DNA of 64,000 nt from Anaerotruncus colihominis (GCA_025146135.1 CP102255.1:2666001-2730000); one strand, 5' to 3'. Counted from the first letter of the stretch, positions 18,292 to 26,706 are shown. Numbers and translations: made by a program. The notes: generated by a model not told the origin, from the letters alone.

Positions 18292-18912
18292 ATGAAACGT
18301 TTTCATACAACACGGTTCGATTGTGCCGTTTTGCTCGGCATCGTTTTTTCTGTCATGCTCGCCAATCTCTCCGTGTTTGGTCGGGAATGTGCACAGGTAC
18401 GCGGCGATGTTGTCCGTTTACATATCCTTGCCAATTCCGACAGCGGCTATGATCAAGGTCTCAAGCTGCGCGTGCGCGACCGGATTCTTGCACAGGTCGG
18501 GGGGATTTTCAGCGCGCAGCAATCGCAGGCCGACGCCAAAGCGGCAGCGGTTGCCAGTCTGCCGGAAATCGAAGCGGCCGCGCGCGCCGCGCTTATTGAA
18601 GCTGGCTGTGAAGCGCCGGTGCGCGCTGAGGTTTGCAGCATGTATTTCACAACGCGGCAGTACGACGATCTGTCCCTGCCGGCAGGCATTTATGACGCCG
18701 TGCGCGTGACCATCGGCACGGGCGCCGGACATAATTGGTGGTGCGTCATGTACCCGCCTATCTGTCTGCCGGCGGCCGAGCCTCCTGAATCGGCCGCACT
18801 CACTGAAATTGAAGCGTTAAACAGCGAACCTCTTTTCAAACCAAAGCTCGCCGTTGTTGAATTGCTTGAACGTTTTTTTCCATCGAAGTCCATCTCCGAA
18901 AGCGCCATATAA
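18292..18912 (+). CDS. spoIIR: Stage II sporulation protein R
   Basis: The 206-residue protein has a hydrophobic N-terminal segment (about 9-28) suited to secretion. It carries the SpoIIR core: VRLHILANSDSGYDQGLKLRVRD near residue 40 (two-part motif) and a C-terminal AGHNWWCVMYPPIC signature. SpoIIR is made in the forespore and triggers SpoIIGA to process pro-sigma-E in the mother cell. The ATG at 18292 has GGGAGG 8 nt upstream. It marks the host as an endospore former and ends at a strong hairpin. Confidence 0.9.
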   Translation: MKRFHTTRFDCAVLLGIVFSVMLANLSVFGRECAQVRGDVVRLHILANSDSGYDQGLKLRVRDRILAQVGGIFSAQQSQADAKAAAVASLPEIEAAARAALIEAGCEAPVRAEVCSMYFTTRQYDDLSLPAGIYDAVRVTIGTGAGHNWWCVMYPPICLPAAEPPESAALTEIEALNSEPLFKPKLAVVELLERFFPSKSISESAI

Positions 18913-18920
18913 TCAAAAAC

Positions 18921-18953
18921 CGGCCATCCGGGCATTTTCAGCCCGGATGGCCG
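18921..18953 (+). terminator. Terminator after spoIIR
   Basis: A perfect 13-bp stem (18921-18933 with 18941-18953) and 7-nt loop lie 8 nt past the spoIIR stop. The following T run is short (CCTTT), and AAAAA precedes the stem, so it can also serve the opposite strand gene at 19042-19587. Confidence 0.7.
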
Positions 18954-19041
18954 ATTCCTTTATCCAGTAAATTCCCAACCCACTGATGAGCATTTTATGC
19001 GCAACCGCTTCTTTGAAAGCTCGATATGCTTACCCCAACAC

Positions 19042-19587
19042 TCACGCCACTAAACCGGAAGGTGGTTCCAAATGTCCCTCAGCCGGCTTAGGCGGCACCG
19101 CCGGGCCTAAACCCGGTTCAGGCTTCGCCGCTTTGGGACCATCGGCGGGACCGGAGGACTTCGCCGCCGGGCCTAAGCCCGGTTCAGGCTTCTCCGCTTT
19201 GGGGCCATCGGCGGGACCGGAAGGCTTCGCCGCCGGGCCTAAATCCGGTTTAGGCTTCGCCGCTTTTGGGCCATCTGCGGAACCGGAGGGCTTCGCCGCC
19301 GGGCCTAAGTCCAGCTCGGCAGAATCCGCCGCAAATCTGTCGTTCAGTTCATCTGGAACAGCCGCAGAAATGCTGCCATTCGGTCCGCCTGTTGCAGCCA
19401 CGCCGCTGTAGGCATCCGGGCCTTGATCCGGCAGGTTTTGATTAGATTCCGCCACCGGCAAAAAGGCAGAAACACTATTTAAATGAGGGGGCAGAGGGCG
19501 TCTGATAAAAGCGGCGTAAAGAAGCCCTATTATAATAGCTGAAACAATGAATCCACCGATTGCAATATGGCTTTTTTTCACATACAT
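19042..19587 (-). CDS. Membrane-anchored protein with Pro/Ala/Gly 22-residue repeats
   Basis: I do not recognise this protein of about 181 residues. An N-terminal hydrophobic segment (IAIGGFIVSAIIIGLLYAAF, about 7-26) anchors it, and the remainder is predicted outside the cell. From about residue 97 three 22-residue repeats of the form LGPAAKPSGxADGPKAxKP follow each other, with a partial fourth. Such charged proline-rich repeats often span cell walls, but no LPXTG or other wall signal is seen. The start at 19587 has AAAGGTGAT just upstream; an in-frame TTG 21 nt earlier is less likely. Confidence 0.6.
   Translation of the reverse strand: MYVKKSHIAIGGFIVSAIIIGLLYAAFIRRPLPPHLNSVSAFLPVAESNQNLPDQGPDAYSGVAATGGPNGSISAAVPDELNDRFAADSAELDLGPAAKPSGSADGPKAAKPKPDLGPAAKPSGPADGPKAEKPEPGLGPAAKSSGPADGPKAAKPEPGLGPAVPPKPAEGHLEPPSGLVA
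19098..19314 (-). repeat. 66-bp tandem repeat inside the anchored-protein gene
   Basis: Units at 19098-19163, 19164-19229 and 19230-19295 are near-identical, followed by a partial unit. The unit is 22 codons, so copy-number changes keep the frame. Confidence 0.85.
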
Positions 19588-19645
19588 TTTATCATCACCT
19601 TTTTCCAAGACCTGATTTACATGTTAGATTTCCGTTGATTGGTAA

Positions 19646-20848
19646 TTAAACTTTCTCCACAATCTGCTTTGTGTCGCGCGCAATCAAAAGCTCCTCATTC
19701 GTCGGAATCACCCAGGTCTCCACGCGGCTGTGCGGCGCAGAAATATTCTGCTCACGTCCCTGTGACTCCCTGTTGATGACCTCGTCAATATTTAGCCCCA
19801 GAAAAGCCATTCCCGCGCAGACGCGCTTGCGGACATGGTGGTCATTTTCACCGATGCCGCCTGTAAAGACAACGGCGTCGATCCCACCCATCGCGGCGGC
19901 ATAGCTGCCCACGAATTTTTTGATCTGATACGAAAGCATATCGACCGTCAACTGCGCGCGGGGATCGCCCTTGTCAGCGGCGCGGGTGACATCGCGGTTG
20001 TCGCTGGAAATGCCGGACAGGCCGAGCAGACCGGATTTTTTGTTGAGCATATCGCTCATTTCCTTCATGGACAGGCCTTCCTTGTCAGCCAGATAGGTGA
20101 CAATCGAAGCGTCGATGCTGCCGGAACGCGTCCCCATGATGAAGCCGTCGAGTGGTGTAAAGCCCATGCTCGTGTCGATACAGATCCCATTTTTGATCGC
20201 GCACAGAGATCCTCCGTTGCCCAGATGGCAGGTGATAACGCGGCTTCCGGTGCGGCTGATATCGGAAATTTCAAAGAGACGGCCGCTGACATACCGGTGA
20301 CTCGTCCCGTGGAACCCATAGCGGCGCACATGGTATTTCTCATAATACTCATAGGGAATGCCAAACATATACGCCTTTTCCGGCATCGTCTGATGGAACG
20401 CCGTATCGAATACCGCAACCTGCGGCACATGCTCACCAAAGACCTTGCGGCAGGCCTCGATCGAAAGGACGGCGGCTGGATTATGCAGCGGCGCAAGCTC
20501 GCACAGGCTCTCGATTTTGCCGAGCACATCGTCGGTGATCAAAACAGATTCTGTAAAATATTCGCCGCCGTGAACGACACGCTGTCCGATTGCGCCGATT
20601 TCACCGATGTTTTCCAGCGCGCGTCCCTCTCCCTCGATCAGATGCCGGACCAGCTCGCGCAGCGCCTCCGTATGTGTCGGAAATGCGATTTCGCTGGTGT
20701 GCTTGACGCCGTCCGGGCCGGTATGCGAAATTGCGCCATCGATGCCGATGCGTTCACAATTGCCCTTAGCGAGCACCTTTTCGCCGTCCATATCGATCAA
20801 CTGATACTTTAAGGACGAGCTTCCCGCGTTGATAACCAGTACCTTCAT
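19646..20848 (-). CDS. ackA: Acetate kinase
   Basis: The 400-residue enzyme has NAGSSSLKYQL at the start, GFHGTSHRYVS in mid-protein and VFTGGIGEND near the C-terminus, the signatures of acetate kinase. It converts acetyl phosphate and ADP to acetate and ATP, the main energy-yielding step of many fermenters. The start at 20848 is set by AAAGGAG 7 nt upstream. No pta is adjacent. It is divergent from tmcAL, an enzyme that uses acetate. Confidence 0.96.
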   Translation of the reverse strand: MKVLVINAGSSSLKYQLIDMDGEKVLAKGNCERIGIDGAISHTGPDGVKHTSEIAFPTHTEALRELVRHLIEGEGRALENIGEIGAIGQRVVHGGEYFTESVLITDDVLGKIESLCELAPLHNPAAVLSIEACRKVFGEHVPQVAVFDTAFHQTMPEKAYMFGIPYEYYEKYHVRRYGFHGTSHRYVSGRLFEISDISRTGSRVITCHLGNGGSLCAIKNGICIDTSMGFTPLDGFIMGTRSGSIDASIVTYLADKEGLSMKEMSDMLNKKSGLLGLSGISSDNRDVTRAADKGDPRAQLTVDMLSYQIKKFVGSYAAAMGGIDAVVFTGGIGENDHHVRKRVCAGMAFLGLNIDEVINRESQGREQNISAPHSRVETWVIPTNEELLIARDTKQIVEKV

Positions 20849-20934
20849 GCATGTAACTCCTTTTCTTTGTTCACGCGCCCGTTTCTCCGTCAAATTGGAC
20901 AGGCCGTTCTTTTTCTCTTTTTTACAGTGCAAAC

Positions 20935-20962
20935 TTGACAGACTTCTATACAGTTATATATT
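20935..20962 (+). promoter_or_regulatory. Sigma-A-type promoter for tmcAL
   Basis: TTGACA at 20935-20940, a 16-nt spacer and TATATT at 20957-20962, about 90 nt before the tmcAL start. The ackA promoter must lie in the same 200-nt gap but I could not fix it. Confidence 0.65.
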
Positions 20963-21052
20963 ATTACAATATCACACAAATTACAAGCATGGATTTTATA
21001 TGGTTTTGTTAAAAAACTATCATTGTTCCACGCTATGGAAAGGTCCGATTGT

Positions 21053-22264
21053 ATGGAAAAAATGGTGGCTGCGGGCATTGTCGCTGAATACAATCCCTTC
21101 CACAATGGGCACGCCTATCAGATCGAAACGACCCGTGCAGCCGGCGCGACGCATATTGTAGCCGTACTCAGCGGCAACTTTGTTCAACGCGGGGGTCCTG
21201 CGTGCGCGCCCAAATCTGTCCGCGCCAATGCGGCGATCGCCTGCGGCGCGGACCTTGTGCTCGAACTGCCCTTGCCCTACGCGATGGCTACGGCCGAACG
21301 GTTCGCCGCCGGCGCTGTGGGCCTGCTCGGCGCGCTTGGCTGCGTGGATGTCATCTCCTTTGGAAGCGAATGCGGCGATCTCGCATTGTTGGCCAAAGCA
21401 GCCGAAGCAATCTGCTCCCCCTACTGCAGCGATTATACGAAAAACCTGCTCGAGAGCGGCGTCACCTACGCGCGCGCCCGACAGAAGGCGGTGGAACAAC
21501 TTTACGGGCAGCAGATCGCCGAGGTTTTGTCCTCCCCAAACAACACGCTGGCTGTGGAGTACCTGCGCCAGATCGCCCTGCAAAAACTGCGCATCGCGCC
21601 GTTCACAGTGACGCGCGGCGGCGCGCGCCACGACAGCGGCAAAGCGGATGGAAAAACGGCCTCCGCCGCACTGCTGCGCAATCTGCTCGATCTGGAGGGC
21701 ATTGAATCGATCGCTCCGTATGTCCCTGCGCCCGCCCTGCAAATCTACCGGGCCGCGGCGGCCGCCGGACGGATGCCGTTTGATTCGCACAGCCTCAATA
21801 CCGCTGTGCTCGCCCACCTGCGCATGATGGAAAAGGACGCTTTTTCCCGCCTGCCGGACATTTCGAGCGAAGGGCTTGACAACCGCCTCCATGATGCTGT
21901 GCGCTCGTCCGTCTCGCTCGACGATCTTCTCGCGCGAACCAAAACAAAACGCTATACGCTCGCGCGCATAAGGCGGCTTGTCTGGCACGCGTTTCTGGGC
22001 ACGGACGCGGCGCTCATGCGTTTGCCGCCGCCGTATATCCGCGTGCTCGCCTTTAACCGCCGCGGCATGGAGCTGCTTTCCGCCGCCGATCAAACGGCCA
22101 GTCTTCCAATCTCGCATTCGCTCGCAAAGCTGGAGGCGCACGACGACGTCTGCGCACGCTTTGCACAGCTCGAAGCGCGCGCGGCAGATCTCTATGCGCT
22201 CGGGCTGCCCGGCGTGCTGCCGTGCGGCTCTGATTACACACAGAAAATATCTGTGCACGGATAA
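21053..22264 (+). CDS. tmcAL: tRNA(Met) cytidine acetate ligase (TmcAL/YlbM)
   Basis: The protein of about 403 residues has the nucleotidyltransferase HxGH motif in EYNPFHNGH close to the N-terminus, then SGNFVQRGGPA and ISFGSE, all typical of TmcAL. It activates acetate with ATP and acetylates C34 of elongator tRNA-Met. Adjacency to ackA is seen in other clostridia and fits a shared acetate link. The ATG at 21053 has GAAAGG 9 nt upstream; an earlier ATG at 21023 would add ten unconserved residues. Confidence 0.9.
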   Translation: MEKMVAAGIVAEYNPFHNGHAYQIETTRAAGATHIVAVLSGNFVQRGGPACAPKSVRANAAIACGADLVLELPLPYAMATAERFAAGAVGLLGALGCVDVISFGSECGDLALLAKAAEAICSPYCSDYTKNLLESGVTYARARQKAVEQLYGQQIAEVLSSPNNTLAVEYLRQIALQKLRIAPFTVTRGGARHDSGKADGKTASAALLRNLLDLEGIESIAPYVPAPALQIYRAAAAAGRMPFDSHSLNTAVLAHLRMMEKDAFSRLPDISSEGLDNRLHDAVRSSVSLDDLLARTKTKRYTLARIRRLVWHAFLGTDAALMRLPPPYIRVLAFNRRGMELLSAADQTASLPISHSLAKLEAHDDVCARFAQLEARAADLYALGLPGVLPCGSDYTQKISVHG

Positions 22265-22355
22265 CCGCTTGCAGGACGAATATATCCGTGGTATACTGAT
22301 CATATGGCAGATATTGCCTGTACAGGCCCTTACGGATGAATTTGGAGGTGCTTTT

Positions 22356-23000
22356 ATGCCAATGGATCCGATCACAATTCGTTCAAGCAGCAACAGCAAT
22401 CTGGAGATCAACGCAATTCCCGGCCATTTTGTAACCAGCCATTCACACATCAACTATTATATCGATATCACTGCGATGAAGCATGATTTCACCATGGCGC
22501 GTGAAGCCGCGGAAACGCTGGCTGGACGCTTCTCGTATGAAAAGCCCGTCGATACGATCATCTGTATGGATGGGACCGAGGTCATCGGCGCATTCTTGGC
22601 CCAGGCGCTCGCAAAAAGCAGCGCCTACACTGTGAACAGCCAGAAAAATATCTATGTCGTGCCGCCTGAATTCAGCACAAATGGACAGATTATTTTCCGC
22701 GACAATCTGGAGCCGATGATTGCCGGTCACCATGTCCTGCTGCTGCTTGCTTCCGTCACAACCGGCAAAACGATCCACCGCGCGCTCGAATGCATCGCCT
22801 ACTATAAGGGTTACACCGAAGGGATCGCGGCCATATTCAGCGCGTGTGACGAGATCGAGGGCCATACGATTCACCATCTGTTCTCCTGTGCCAACATCCC
22901 CGATTATACGACCTGCTCGTTCCGCGACTGCAAGATGTGTCACGACGGCGTCCCCATCGATGCGCTTGCAAACAGCTTTGGATTTTCGACTCTCCGATAA
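22356..23000 (+). CDS. Phosphoribosyltransferase-like protein with altered PRPP loop
   Basis: The 214-residue protein resembles clostridial proteins annotated as orotate phosphoribosyltransferase. The segment corresponding to the PRPP loop reads VLLLLASVTTGKT, keeping TTGKT but replacing the usual two acidic residues with Ala-Ser. The C-terminus has a cysteine cluster, TCSFRDCKMC. It may bind nucleotides without full transferase activity, or be regulatory. GGAGG lies 8 nt before the ATG. It follows tmcAL after 91 nt and ends at a strong terminator. Confidence 0.65.
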   Translation: MPMDPITIRSSSNSNLEINAIPGHFVTSHSHINYYIDITAMKHDFTMAREAAETLAGRFSYEKPVDTIICMDGTEVIGAFLAQALAKSSAYTVNSQKNIYVVPPEFSTNGQIIFRDNLEPMIAGHHVLLLLASVTTGKTIHRALECIAYYKGYTEGIAAIFSACDEIEGHTIHHLFSCANIPDYTTCSFRDCKMCHDGVPIDALANSFGFSTLR

Positions 23001-23020
23001 ACACGGCTGTTCCTAAGCAA

Positions 23021-23052
23021 AAAGGCTCCCGCCCAAGGGCGGGAGCCTTTTT
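23021..23052. terminator. Strong bidirectional terminator
   Basis: AAAGGCTCCCGCC pairs with GGCGGGAGCCTTT across a 4-nt loop, with T and A runs on both sides. It ends the 22356-23000 gene and probably also the convergent ABC exporter operon. Confidence 0.85.
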
Positions 23053-23138
23053 GCCGCTGCACGGCGGACGTTCCAGAGGTCTGTTTGAAAATAGAGGAAT
23101 TACCGAATTTTCAAACACCCCCTGGTTTCCAAGCAGCC

Positions 23139-23774
23139 TCAACCGCCCGCTTCGAAGCTGCGGCGTGTATATGCATACTTTGCAACTAAAAATGAAACAG
23201 CCAACGCCGCAAATCCCGCTGCCCAAAGGGCCGGTCCGGCGCCGCGAGGCAATCGCCACGAATCGCCGCTTTTGGCGATCCCACGGCCGAAAAGCGTCGC
23301 ACCAAGAAATAAAGCGCAGAACAGCGCCAGAAACCACTTCTGCGCGCGTATTGCGCCAAGCGTATACAAAAGCGCCAGCATCACGGCCGCCAGTAACGCC
23401 CCCGCAAAAAAACCGACAGCCATGCCGGCGTCTGTCCCAAGCCGGTTCAAGGCACGCGGCAGCAGCGGTGCGGCGGCTCCGTTGACAAGCCGCATGATCG
23501 CACACAAAGCCAACAGGGACGCGCCGGTGAACAGATAGCGCGCGCAGACAGCCTGCGCGCGCGTTACCGGCAGCATGCAGACAGCGGCGCTCACCGCGCC
23601 GTCGTCCGCAGCCGCGGTGCAGGAAATCACCCAAGCGCCCATCAAAAAACCGATGACCGCCAGAACGTCTGACATTGAAAAGAGCGCCGTCTCAATCAGG
23701 ACTGCCGCCGCGCTTACAGGCGCAGCGCAAAGGCTGCGCAGGTCGAGCGCCAGCAGCCGTGCGATATTCCGCAT
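23139..23774 (-). CDS. ABC-2-type transporter permease, second subunit
   Basis: The 211-residue membrane protein shows about six hydrophobic segments (for example LSMSDVLAVIGFLMGAWVIS and AVMLALLYTLGAI). It resembles the short permeases of YtrB/BcrA-like exporters. It is the last gene of gntR-ATPase-permease-permease. The ATG at 23774 follows GGAGGG by 6 nt. Sequence similarity of the MSDVLAV motif to the upstream permease's MSDILAV is probably coincidence. Confidence 0.72.
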   Translation of the reverse strand: MRNIARLLALDLRSLCAAPVSAAAVLIETALFSMSDVLAVIGFLMGAWVISCTAAADDGAVSAAVCMLPVTRAQAVCARYLFTGASLLALCAIMRLVNGAAAPLLPRALNRLGTDAGMAVGFFAGALLAAVMLALLYTLGAIRAQKWFLALFCALFLGATLFGRGIAKSGDSWRLPRGAGPALWAAGFAALAVSFLVAKYAYTRRSFEAGG

Positions 23775-23826
23775 CTGAATCCCTCCTGCCAAGCTGTAAA
23801 ACTCTCCCGCTTTTCAGAATTCCCCG

Positions 23827-24414
23827 CTATGCCATAATCTCCTTTCGGCTGTAAAGCGCCTGTGCTGCAAAATAGGAGATCAGCAGCAAGCCGGCCCCCG
23901 CCGCAGCGGGCGCTCCAGTGAGCGTCACACCGGATGCGTGCGTGTTCAGCAGCTCGCCGGCGATACCGGAGAGCGCGAAGGCCACTACATACATCAGCAG
24001 AATTGCGTATCGCGCCTTTAACGCGCCAAAGTACAGGATCAGCGGTTGCGTAACGGAGACGAACACCGCGCCCATCAAAAACAGCAGCGAAACTGATTGC
24101 ATTGCGTCTGTTTTGGACAGCGCTGCACCGATCAGGCAGATTGCCGCGAGCGCCAGCAGGTCATATAAATAGCAGGCGCGCACGATTTGGCGCCGCGTGA
24201 GCGGCAGCGCGTGCAGCAGATAAGCGCCGTGGCTTTGGTCGTCATATGCCGGTACCATGTAGATCAGCAGATATAGAAATACGACAAACACTGCCGAAAT
24301 ACCCGACGTATATCCGATCACGCAGACGAGCGCAGCCACAATCAGAATCATTTCCGTCCCACAATTGAACAGCTTTAAAAGGTTCATTCTGATAACCGCC
24401 AGAATATCAGACAT
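23827..24414 (-). CDS. ABC-2-type transporter permease, first subunit
   Basis: The 195-residue protein has about six membrane spans (IVAALVCVIGYTSGISAVFV, a run of LLFLMGAVFVSVTQPLILYF, and a C-terminal GLLLISYFAAQALYSR). The start at 24414 overlaps the ATPase gene by 8 bases (ATGTCTGA), with AAAGGGG upstream. It should pair with the ATPase and the second permease to form a small exporter; the substrate is unknown, but such systems often respond to cell-envelope agents. Confidence 0.75.
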   Translation of the reverse strand: MSDILAVIRMNLLKLFNCGTEMILIVAALVCVIGYTSGISAVFVVFLYLLIYMVPAYDDQSHGAYLLHALPLTRRQIVRACYLYDLLALAAICLIGAALSKTDAMQSVSLLFLMGAVFVSVTQPLILYFGALKARYAILLMYVVAFALSGIAGELLNTHASGVTLTGAPAAAGAGLLLISYFAAQALYSRKEIMA

Positions 24415-25291
24415 GATGCGCAGCCCCTTTCCCTCGTGTATACGCCATAAACAAATCCTCAATGGTTGGTTTTTCATAAACGGCTTCATTACCGAACAGA
24501 GCGAATGCTGCGGCTTCATCCTCACATAAGCCCCGAAAACCAAAATCTGATTCCTCAACGCCGCGCAAAAGTGCGCGCGCCTGCTGCGTCAACAGCTCAC
24601 GGCGTCCCTTGACCATGCGCCGCGTATCGATCAAACGATCCTTTTCCCCCTCCAGCAGCAGTTCGCCGCCATGCAAAAAAATCAGATAGTCGGCAATCTT
24701 ATCAAGATCGGAAGTGATATGCGTTGAAAAGAACACGCTTACCCCCTCCTGTTCCATCTCCTCCGCAAGCAGATCCAGCACCTCCTGCCGCACCAAAGGG
24801 TCGAGGTTGGCCGTCGGTTCGTCCATTAACAGCAGTTTTGGCCGGCGGCACAGCGCAACAGCCAGCGCAAACTGCTTCTGCTTACCCTTGGACAGAGATT
24901 TAAACTTTTGCTCCGGCTTCAATCCGAACCGCTCCATGTACCGCATAAGCGCCGTATCGTCCCACTGGGGATAAAACGGCCGCATCATCGAAGCAAGCGC
25001 CCGCAGGCGCGCGTTTGCCAGAAATCCCGTTTCCTCTCCGACATAACCGATTTCGCGCCGAACCGCCTCGCCGTCAGCGCGCGCATCCAGCCCGAATACT
25101 CTGACTGTCCCCTTATCAGGACGCAGCATATCCATCAGCAGCTTGATCGTGGTTGTTTTTCCAGCCCCGTTTTCCCCAACAAAGCCGGTGATATATCCCT
25201 CCCGTACACAAAGCGATGGCAGGGAAAGCTGAAAACCGCTTTTATGGAAACGTTTTTCCAGGCCTGCTATTTCTATTACATTGCCGTTCAT
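24407..25291 (-). CDS. ABC exporter ATP-binding protein
   Basis: The 294-residue ATPase has Walker A GENGAGKTT, a signature loop reading LSKGKQKQ instead of LSGGQ, Walker B LLLMDEPTANLDP and the switch-histidine motif STHITSD. This variant signature is common in BcrA/YtrB-type exporters. It overlaps gntR by 4 bases upstream and a permease by 8 bases downstream, so the four genes form one tightly coupled operon. Confidence 0.9.
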   Translation of the reverse strand: MNGNVIEIAGLEKRFHKSGFQLSLPSLCVREGYITGFVGENGAGKTTTIKLLMDMLRPDKGTVRVFGLDARADGEAVRREIGYVGEETGFLANARLRALASMMRPFYPQWDDTALMRYMERFGLKPEQKFKSLSKGKQKQFALAVALCRRPKLLLMDEPTANLDPLVRQEVLDLLAEEMEQEGVSVFFSTHITSDLDKIADYLIFLHGGELLLEGEKDRLIDTRRMVKGRRELLTQQARALLRGVEESDFGFRGLCEDEAAAFALFGNEAVYEKPTIEDLFMAYTRGKGAAHHV

Positions 25292-25668
25292 GGCTGTTCC
25301 TCCTCATAAAGCGTTTTCGTGATCTCCCAAAGCTCCTGCGCTGTTAAACCAATCGCACGCGCCGCATCGACAGCTTCGCTTAATCGCTGCTCGATCTGAC
25401 TTAATGCAACCTCGCGCAGACGGTCGCGGCTGGCCAGGGAAACAAATGTCCCCTTGCCCGGCGTCGTCGAAAGAAATCCCTGCGCCTCCAGATCGTCATA
25501 TGCGCGTTTGGTCGTAATCACACTGACTTTCAGCTCCCGTGCCAAATGCCGGATAGAGGGCATCGGCGCTCCCTGACCGAGCCGGCCGGCAAGGATTTCG
25601 TTTTTGATCTGTTCCTCGATCTGCTCATACAGCGGACGCGGCGAGGAGTTTGAAATGATAATATCCAG
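25288..25668 (-). CDS. GntR-family (YtrA-like) repressor starting at CTG
   Basis: The short 126-residue regulator has only a winged-helix domain (PSIRHLARELKVSVITTKRAYDDLEAQG) and a helical tail, typical of YtrA-type GntR proteins. The first in-frame ATG (25563) would remove helix one. Family members start MDIIISNSS..., and here the frame extends upstream to CTG-GAT-ATT-ATC at 25668 with GGAGGAGG 7 nt before it. I therefore take CTG as the start. It probably represses its own operon through the palindrome over the promoter. Confidence 0.8.
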   Translation of the reverse strand: MDIIISNSSPRPLYEQIEEQIKNEILAGRLGQGAPMPSIRHLARELKVSVITTKRAYDDLEAQGFLSTTPGKGTFVSLASRDRLREVALSQIEQRLSEAVDAARAIGLTAQELWEITKTLYEEEQP

Positions 25669-25686
25669 ATGATCGCCTCCTCCGTT

Positions 25687-25730
25687 ATTATCTGTATATT
25701 TATTATATATACAGATAATATCATTGTCAA
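25687..25730 (-). promoter_or_regulatory. Consensus promoter overlapped by a 13-bp-arm palindrome (GntR operator)
   Basis: On the minus strand TTGACA (25730-25725), a 17-nt spacer and TATAAT (25707-25702) form a perfect sigma-A promoter. ATTATCTGTATAT (25687-25699) and its exact complement (25707-25719) flank a 7-nt spacer and cover the -10 and spacer. A repressor bound here would block RNA polymerase. Confidence 0.88.
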
Positions 25731-26010
25731 GCGGCTTTTATTAGAAAATTATGTTTATTTGCCCGGCAGCCAATTACCCTAAAAACTCCATAGAGCGTGT
25801 TGACATAAGTTGAAATTGACACATTTTGAGCAGAATTTTTGTCCTGCCAGGCAAACATTCGTTACAATCCCTGGTGAATGCAGAAATCATTAACGACGTA
25901 AGGCGGAAATTTTTCCAAAAGGTAGTGGTTTCACACTCGTGTCGAAATGTTCTAAGCTGTAGGCGCACCGCGTATAAAATTTTACAGTTTTTTTCATACT
26001 TTTGCGCAAC
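25731..26010. other. Non-coding gap, possible decayed mobile-element remnant
   Basis: The gap beside the operator is AT-rich and holds no convincing gene; a 90-codon frame on the minus strand lacks a ribosome site and protein-like composition. Stretches such as GCGTGTTGACATAAGTTG look like the edge of a small repeat element, but no terminal inverted repeat or target duplication could be defined. Confidence 0.3.
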
Positions 26011-26017
26011 AAAAAAA

Positions 26018-26041
26018 GAAGCACAGGCCCGCCTGTGCTTC
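26018..26041 (-). terminator. Strong intrinsic terminator
   Basis: GAAGCACAGGC (26018-26028) pairs exactly with 26031-26041, followed on the minus strand by seven Ts. It ends the gene at 26062-26706. Confidence 0.88.
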
Positions 26042-26061
26042 TTCACAAATCCATTCTGTCT

Positions 26062-26706
26062 TTATAAATCCATGCTTCGCGACGCGTGCTCCGGCAGCGG
26101 CGTGCTGTTGACAATATTGTCAAGCAGGGCGCTTTGTTCCTCATAATTACCGACACTCTGCGCGTCATGATTGACGGTGGGGGAATCGGCACGGCGCAAA
26201 AGCAGATACATACGCGGCAGCCCCTCCAGCCCCAAAGCGTTTACAAACGGCTTCCCCGCCAAGGCATAACGGTCCTGCCCGATCACAGCGGGATCGCCCG
26301 GATAGCGCACGGATAAATCCTCAAAAAGCGCCTCTCCGCCAATCTGAGAATAGACGTAATCGTCCACTATAAACAGATCCGATTTCCCATCGCGGATCGT
26401 TGTCAGCAGCGCTGTCAACGGCGATTTTCCGGTCAGATCTCCGGCTGCGGGGAATTCGTAAACGTCGAGCGAAATCACGCTTTCGCTTTCCTCCTGATAT
26501 CCGGACAACTGCGATTTCAGCGCCTCGCGCTGCTCAACGGATACATATCCGCGCACAGCGACCACGACCGTATTGACGCCGTCGTCCCGCCCTTCGGAAA
26601 AATAATACGCGAGCGCCAGCACGACCGCCACGACCAACGCAACGACGAAAATGCCCATGCGCCGTTTATGCACAATGCGGGCGTCACGGTTCTTGCTGCT
26701 GTCGAT
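26062..26706 (-). CDS. Membrane-anchored extracytoplasmic protein, unknown function
   Basis: A basic N-terminus is followed by one hydrophobic segment (MGIFVVALVVAVVLALAYYF) and an exported domain of about 170 residues with VNTVVVAVRGYVS and SDLFIVDDYVYSQIGG. I do not recognise the family. The start is unclear: GTG at 26673 has no ribosome site, while AGGAGG stands 9 nt before an ATC at 26706 that opens the natural-looking frame IDSSKNRDARIVHKRR. The 26706 end assumes ATC initiation; use 26673 if that is rejected. Confidence 0.6.
   Translation of the reverse strand: MDSSKNRDARIVHKRRMGIFVVALVVAVVLALAYYFSEGRDDGVNTVVVAVRGYVSVEQREALKSQLSGYQEESESVISLDVYEFPAAGDLTGKSPLTALLTTIRDGKSDLFIVDDYVYSQIGGEALFEDLSVRYPGDPAVIGQDRYALAGKPFVNALGLEGLPRMYLLLRRADSPTVNHDAQSVGNYEEQSALLDNIVNSTPLPEHASRSMDL

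Noticed and set aside
19098..19314. CRISPR array
   Set aside because: Units are 66 bp, contiguous without spacers, and encode an in-frame protein repeat.
21020..22453. 477-codon minus-strand frame opposite tmcAL
   Set aside because: Shadow of tmcAL, rich in Arg and His, spanning the promoter region too.
25774..26046. 90-codon minus-strand frame in the gap beside gntR
   Set aside because: No ribosome site, unlikely composition, and it runs through the terminator at 26018-26041.
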